From: Deinandra increscens subsp. villosa
Taxonomy: Eukaryota > Streptophyta > Magnoliopsida > Asterales > Asteraceae
Direction: 5' to 3'
Assembly (NCBI GenBank): GCA_039602395.1
Contig: JBCNJP010000019.1
Location: forward strand, 3,164,708 to 3,228,707
Length of the DNA: 64,000 bases
The notes beneath the pieces were generated by a model, which did not search any database, was not told the DNA's origin, and saw only the letters and a program-made list of their open reading frames with translations. A program made the translations under genes and the position numbers. Each line of letters opens with the position of its first letter. Positions within the stretch are counted from its first letter, which is position 1. Shown here in pieces: positions 60,401-64,000 of the stretch.

Positions 60401-63400
60401 AGAAACGTGAAACGTATTTTGATGCGACCACTTGATTGTATCCCCCAGTTGGCATGCTTGAAGTATCTGATGCTTCTCGATTCATAGCAGCACCTTTCTC
60501 ATGAGGTAGATAAGCTTCTCCGTGGCTCAATTTGTTGTTCCCAGATATGTTTGGTTGCAGTATAGATCCCGTTACCTGCAGCTCAGTGTCCACCTGACCA
60601 CTAAAAAACAAAGTAAATTAAGTGATTGTCATGGGTGGGCATTCAACTTATCAAACGATCATGAAAATAGTAAGGAAGGGGTAAACATCCAGAGAGCACC
60701 TTAAAATATTCTTTGCCAGTACTTCCAAAACTTCACATTTTAAGTCAATTTTATCAGCAAGCGACGCTTCGGTTGTCCTCAATGGTAGGTTACCTTTCAC
60801 AGAAAGCTTCCCGTTTCTGCTAACCCTACTTTCCAAAGATCTAATGCATAACCTATTAGAATCCATGAGAATTATGCCCCCAAAGTTTGTTAGTGGTTTC
60901 CGAAGTATAGGTGAGGATATTGTCTCCCAGTGGAAAGATGCCGAGCCATCAACAATTGGTTGTTCAACAGTGCCTCTCACCTATTATTAAATATCCACAC
61001 AAACAAACAATTATATTAGCAGGGGTAGCTACCCATTTGATCCGTAAGAGATGAAACATAACCCGAATCATAAGTAAATGGGCCCACCTCCCCAGGCCAT
61101 ATATTATAACTAGTGAACAACAACCTGAAGCATAACTTCAGCACTCCCGTTGAGCCAATTGGCATAAGGAGACAAAGCTGTTAGCAACATCATGCCGCCA
61201 TCTTTAACATCAGCATCAACCCTAACTTCACCCACATCCAACACATTCCAGCGCATACCTTTGAGAGACTCTGCCAACTGAGTATCCCAGCCTTGTTCGT
61301 TCCAAGATGCTGCTTTCTTGTCATCAGTTTTCCCTTTAGCGCCCCAGGGAGCCCAGCTTGCTTCTTCATTTTTCTTATCATCTTTTTCAAGATTTTCTTC
61401 ATCTTGAATATTAAGAGGGATGCTTCCTTGAACATGCACATGGCCATTTTGTATGATGGGTTCAAACTTTGCATTAAACAGAAAACGGCTAGCTGATGTC
61501 AGAGATGCAACAATTTCAGCCCGTCCAAGATCTATGCCTCCAATGGCACCATCAAGGAGTCTTACTTGCACATCACATTCAGGTTTGGCTAGACTTCCTC
61601 TTAGATCTCCTTCCATGTAAAGAATGCCAGGACAAGCAACAAACAAACCTCTCCTCCCTCTCTCGCTCCCGCTCTTGCTGCTCTCTCTTTCATCCTAATC
61701 TCATCTACTGAAAAAGGGGCCCTCTTGATCACCTGAAGATATTTTTGGTGCTAAAAGTTGCCTCAATGAATGAACAGCAGCTTCATTTGCTGGTGATTCT
61801 AGCACCTGCACTAGAGTAGGTACTAGACTAACTGGAAAATTCAGAACCGCAAAATGCAAATTGGTTTTTGGCCCCAACAAAGTTCCATCAGCATGGATTG
61901 TGGCATTATCTCTTTGAATAAACATTTTCTCAAGCCGCAATCCATCATCATTGCTGTATGCACCTGCTGCTAGGACACGCTGAGTTTTATAAGCTCCCCA
62001 TTCCCATTCCTCCCCTTGAAAATCAAAGTCTGCCTGCACAGTTCAAAATGTGTATTAATATATATTAATATATACACATAATAAATACGGATAAAGTTTC
62101 ATACAAAAAAAAAAAAAAAATTTAACTACTACTGTCACTGATGTTGCTGCTGCTCCTATTATGCATTTACATAGAACAAATATCAACTAGATTCTAGAGT
62201 TGCATAGAACCTAAGAAAATACTATCTCAGTCCAACAGTTGCCAAGTTTAATTTGGCAAACAACTTCACGAGCATCTGATCATTTTGTGATTAATGTAAT
62301 ACATAAAAGTAGAGAGGAATCTCAATAAAAAATCCATGGAACAAATAGTTTGTAGAAAATACAAAACTGAAAGCATACCCTACATGGAAGAGCAAGGGTA
62401 TTACTATACATGGACATAATATGCCTACCAGTGTGTCACCATTGCCTCCGCCACTTGCATCTAAAGATCCACACCAACGACCTTTAAGCTCGGCTAAGCC
62501 TGGAAGGCTTAATTCTTCCAGAATAACTTCATCCGTCGGACTAGAATGCCCACGGATTTCCTGCAAGTGTAGGAACTATTCACTAGAAAACAGTATTTGA
62601 GATCACAAAGAAATCATTTTTATGTATTAATTATGTTCAGTATTAGTATGTAGGTTAACTAATCAAGATGTCAAAACACAAACTGTATGGTTTAGAAGAG
62701 GTACAATAAGAGTTTGTTAATCATAAGTTACTAATTATTGTTACAAAAAATTACCTCAAGAAGCTTCTGGAGACTTTCGGCATCAATCCCCACTGACTGT
62801 ATATTTTGCATAAACAGATCCTAGCAATTGGTTGACAACAATGAAAGGTAAATATATAAAAAAGAACATAGTTTAGCCTCTAAGAAGATTTATATAATAT
62901 GCGTCAACAATATCTAGGCCACTTCCCCTATACAAAATACACCTACCAGAAGTCATTAGAAAAGCATGTCACCTGCATCAAACATGTTGAATCTAATACT
63001 ACGTATATAATTAGATGATTACACTATAAATACGAATTATGAGATATGGTTTAGTAGGTTTGTATTAATTAGTAAATTAGGCTTGAGCTGGCGGATATAT
63101 TATTAAATCATCAGTACAAGTTCAAATTAATAAATAAAGAGTGCTCGCCTTTGATCTAAACTGAAGAGCTGGATCAGTAGTTCGAGAAACAAGCCTGGCA
63201 AGTGGAAGCATCTCAGCAATTTCAGCATGAGGAACCTCAAGCCTCATTCTCCAACGACCCATTGAAGATATGACACTCCCGATATCACTCCCTCTTCTTC
63301 TTTCTTTTTCACCATCTCTCGAACCAGGCAATACATATTCACCTTGAAGCTCATACTGGCTATTGCTTTGTTTCAAAACAGCCTTTTCAACAGTTATCTG

Positions 63401-63924
63401 CACAGTTATCAACCAACTTACTTTCAGGTGTATTCTGCTTGAAATTGCTCAAATTTTTTTTCTGAACATAAAATTTTATCCATGAAAGCAGCAACATGAG
63501 TTTCTAATTAAGTTTCTATATATTATTTTTATTTTCTTTTAAACTTCACTAATTTTATATAAATGTATAGTGTTGATAATAAGCCCTAACAACACCTGCC
63601 ACGCACACTACAACCACCAAAAACAAAAAGAAAACAAAACAAAACAAAAAAAACAATAAAAACTGCCAAAATAAGAAGAATTGAAACTTCAATTTATGCA
63701 TAATGTATATTTAAAAAAATAAACTTCAAAATGAAAACACAAATGAGTAAAAAGTAGCTAGAAGTTGAAAGATTAAAGAATATGAAGGTTTATGTACTAA
63801 CAACATCACCGCTCCACCTAGCAGCCACGTTTAGAGCTTCTCCTAACACACCGCTGAATTTTGGATGCAGCAGAGATAAGATCCCATGACCTCTTCTTTT
63901 CTGAAAATTGATTTGGACTTCTGC
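51414..63924 (-). CDS. TIC236: TIC236, 3' half (12 exons visible; 5' part beyond the window)
   Basis: The protein matches the C-terminal half of plant TIC236, whose beta-helical TamB/DUF490-like C-terminus spans the intermembrane space to contact TOC75 (known from Arabidopsis). Exons on the minus strand: 63802-63924, 63149-63397, 62755-62820, 62429-62560, 61733-62033, 61125-about 61648, 60700-60980, 60353-60600, 59604-59848, 58957-59148, 51880-52152 and 51414-51565. Most junctions are in phase with GT-AG; the 63149 donor is GC. Conserved blocks include RRGHGILSLLHPKFSGVLGE, GDTL-ADFDF, GGIDLGRAE, VDGSASFHW and LAESILEGDGQLAFKK. Two points cast doubt on function: an awkward splice/insertion around 61650-61732, and a frameshift in the last exon (near 51491) that replaces the conserved C-terminus. 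Introns carry a MULE-type MITE, a hAT-type MITE and, between 52153 and 58956, other gene fragments. Confidence 0.9.
52498..53440. mobile_element. hAT-like MITE copy 1 plus 60-bp flank (direct repeat unit 1)
   Basis: Left end CGTGGCGAACCTAGAA and right end CTAGGTCCGCCACTG are inverted termini. A near 8-bp duplication GTGACGA(G/C) flanks them (52491-52498 and 53380-53387), which fits hAT. The sequence from 52501 to 53440 recurs almost unchanged at 57297-58233, including about 60 bp of right flank beyond the element. Confidence 0.7.
53892..54500 (+). pseudogene. last two exons of an unidentified plant gene
   Basis: Exon 53892-54101 (after CAACAG, before GTATGT) encodes DDEMILEAYVKSWVAGSLDR and 50 more residues. 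Exon 54318-54500 joins in phase (VMMVKLIQYEKP...) and ends in TAG. The frames are open, helical-looking and codon-like, and the splice sites are good, so this is real coding sequence. I cannot name the family. It lies antisense inside a TIC236 intron and lacks upstream exons, so it is probably a transposed or captured gene fragment. A complete gene starting within 53.4-53.9 kb is not evident. Confidence 0.6.
54966..55640. repeat. large fold-back element with about 0.33-kb arms
   Basis: Left arm about 54966-55270 and right arm about 55290-55640 are inverted copies with a perfect palindrome AAGTCCCTAAATTTAGGGACTT at the centre. Ends are TTTCTACACAG and CTGTGTAGAAA. The arms contain ACAAACGGTCGTTTGTA words (each itself palindromic) and repeated TTCTCGACAAGT/ACTTGTCGAGAA words. 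Transcription would give a long hairpin RNA. Confidence 0.85.
55695..56030. repeat. A-rich/GC-hairpin repeat, related to 8.5-9.7 kb block
   Basis: Contains TTTTAGTATACTTTTAGAGTTTTCGACTT-like words, the reverse complement of those at 8.6-9.5 kb. GC-rich words CGTCGCAACGCGCGG and GGCCCGCCGCGAAGCGCG end each of two tandem parts (55790-55825 and 55993-56025). Confidence 0.6.
56344..57292 (-). pseudogene. glyoxal oxidase (GLOX/galactose-oxidase-like) pseudogene
   Basis: Read in several frames on the minus strand, the order of motifs is that of plant aldehyde/glyoxal oxidases, copper-radical enzymes of the wall or apoplast: GGARNYPSFGCVVLHPL, ILVCGGVLKASYL...ALDSCGR, MGDMVLLSNYNVLIINGSS, IPMMYHST, FSPPYLDP-S-N-RP-IVSP, KYGTQIVVRFQVQ, HSFSMN, QRLLVLDGG and YILFVVHQ, ending at TGA 56344. 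Frameshifts and stops separate many of these (for example between DDFTVI and the RLLVL block). The gene is therefore dead. The 5' part is cut at 57293 by the duplicated hAT-like repeat. It lies on the same strand as TIC236, inside its intron. Confidence 0.82.
57294..58233. repeat. near-identical second copy of the hAT-like repeat (direct repeat unit 2)
   Basis: Matches 52501-53440 except for a 3-bp indel (TTC, near 57955) and very few substitutions. Left terminus CAGTGGCGAACCTAG, right terminus CTAGGTCCGCCACTG at 58172. The 60 bp after the right terminus are also shared, but the left flank is unrelated, so this is a copied segment and not simply a second transposition. Confidence 0.85.
58717..58808. 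repeat. 46-bp tandem duplication
   Basis: The unit GCCTCTGACCATATCCG...AAGAAACAAC occurs twice back to back without change. Confidence 0.9.
59210..59557. mobile_element. MULE-like MITE in a TIC236 intron
   Basis: Long inverted termini (GGAAAATTGGAATTTAATAA; about 110 bp per arm) with a 9-bp flank AAAAACATA/GAAAACATA (8 of 9 identical). The intron splice sites on either side are intact. Confidence 0.82.
59870..60271. mobile_element. hAT-type MITE in a TIC236 intron
   Basis: Termini CAATGTTGTAAA and, from the right, CAGTGTTGTAGA, flanked by an exact 8-bp duplication GTTAAAGG (59862-59869 and 60272-60279). Subterminal regions are crowded with CTAGGCGG/CCGCCTAG words and CGATTAATC. The insertion is 21 bp from the exon at 59848, so it sits close to the acceptor. 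Confidence 0.88.
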
Positions 63925-64000
63925 CTGCAACAAATAGATCCATAAAAGAATAAACAAGAAAGGAAGCTGCAACATAAAGTATTAGAAATTTATTTTTACG

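Overview
This is a plant nuclear window: intron-rich genes with GT-AG splice sites, long AT-rich spacers and dense transposable elements. It is a eudicot. Repeat styles such as a TGTCACACCCCG...TGTCACA-bounded long repeat and many (TA)n-embedded small elements suggest Asteraceae, but that is inference at moderate-to-low confidence. There is one 500-base assembly gap (36001-36500).

Layout. (1) 0.58-4.74 kb, minus strand: the 5' half of a TIC236-type gene (TamB-like chloroplast inner-envelope translocon component). It is broken by two frameshifts, an internal deletion and a truncation. (2) 6.5-12.1 kb: a PIF/Harbinger-like element, an A-rich repeat family, and scraps of an RPA-like (OB-fold) gene with duplicated mini-exons. 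(3) 15.65-16.92 kb, plus strand: an intact three-exon R2R3-MYB gene, the best-looking whole gene here. (4) 18.5-20.5 kb: a hAT-like element with a long-TIR MULE nested inside it. (5) 21.3-24.4 kb: an almost complete but non-autonomous Ty1/copia element, with both LTRs, TSD, PBS, PPT and gag-protease but no integrase or RT. (6) 28.46-28.79 kb, minus strand: a small secreted-peptide gene whose IDA/IDL-type motif lies in the +1 frame, so it is either frameshifted or mis-sequenced. (7) 30.4-31.8 kb: a 5'-truncated LINE with target-site duplications. (8) 36.5-41.4 kb: a FAR1/FRS gene start cut by a 4.05-kb presumed solo LTR next to the gap. (9) 41.7-48.6 kb: a dense cluster of small elements sitting in (TA)n tracts. 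Five interior families share one terminal pattern, and one 3.7-kb member carries a large array of CACATGTG palindromes. (10) 48.6-51.1 kb: remains of a copia element with its 3' LTR. (11) 51.4-63.9 kb, minus strand: the 3' half of a second TIC236 copy (12 exons visible, 5' part beyond the right edge). Its 6.8-kb penultimate-exon-side intron holds a glyoxal-oxidase pseudogene, the last two exons of an unidentified gene, a 0.33-kb-arm fold-back and a recent 0.94-kb duplication.

The two TIC236 pieces lie in the same orientation but in the order 3'-half then 5'-half along the direction of transcription. They are therefore parts of two gene copies (or a rearranged one), not one gene. Both show lesions. 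The rest is mostly mobile-element turnover rather than a cooperating gene set. The most unusual items are the hidden peptide motif, the shared-terminus (TA)n element clan with its palindrome array, and the broken TIC236 copies.
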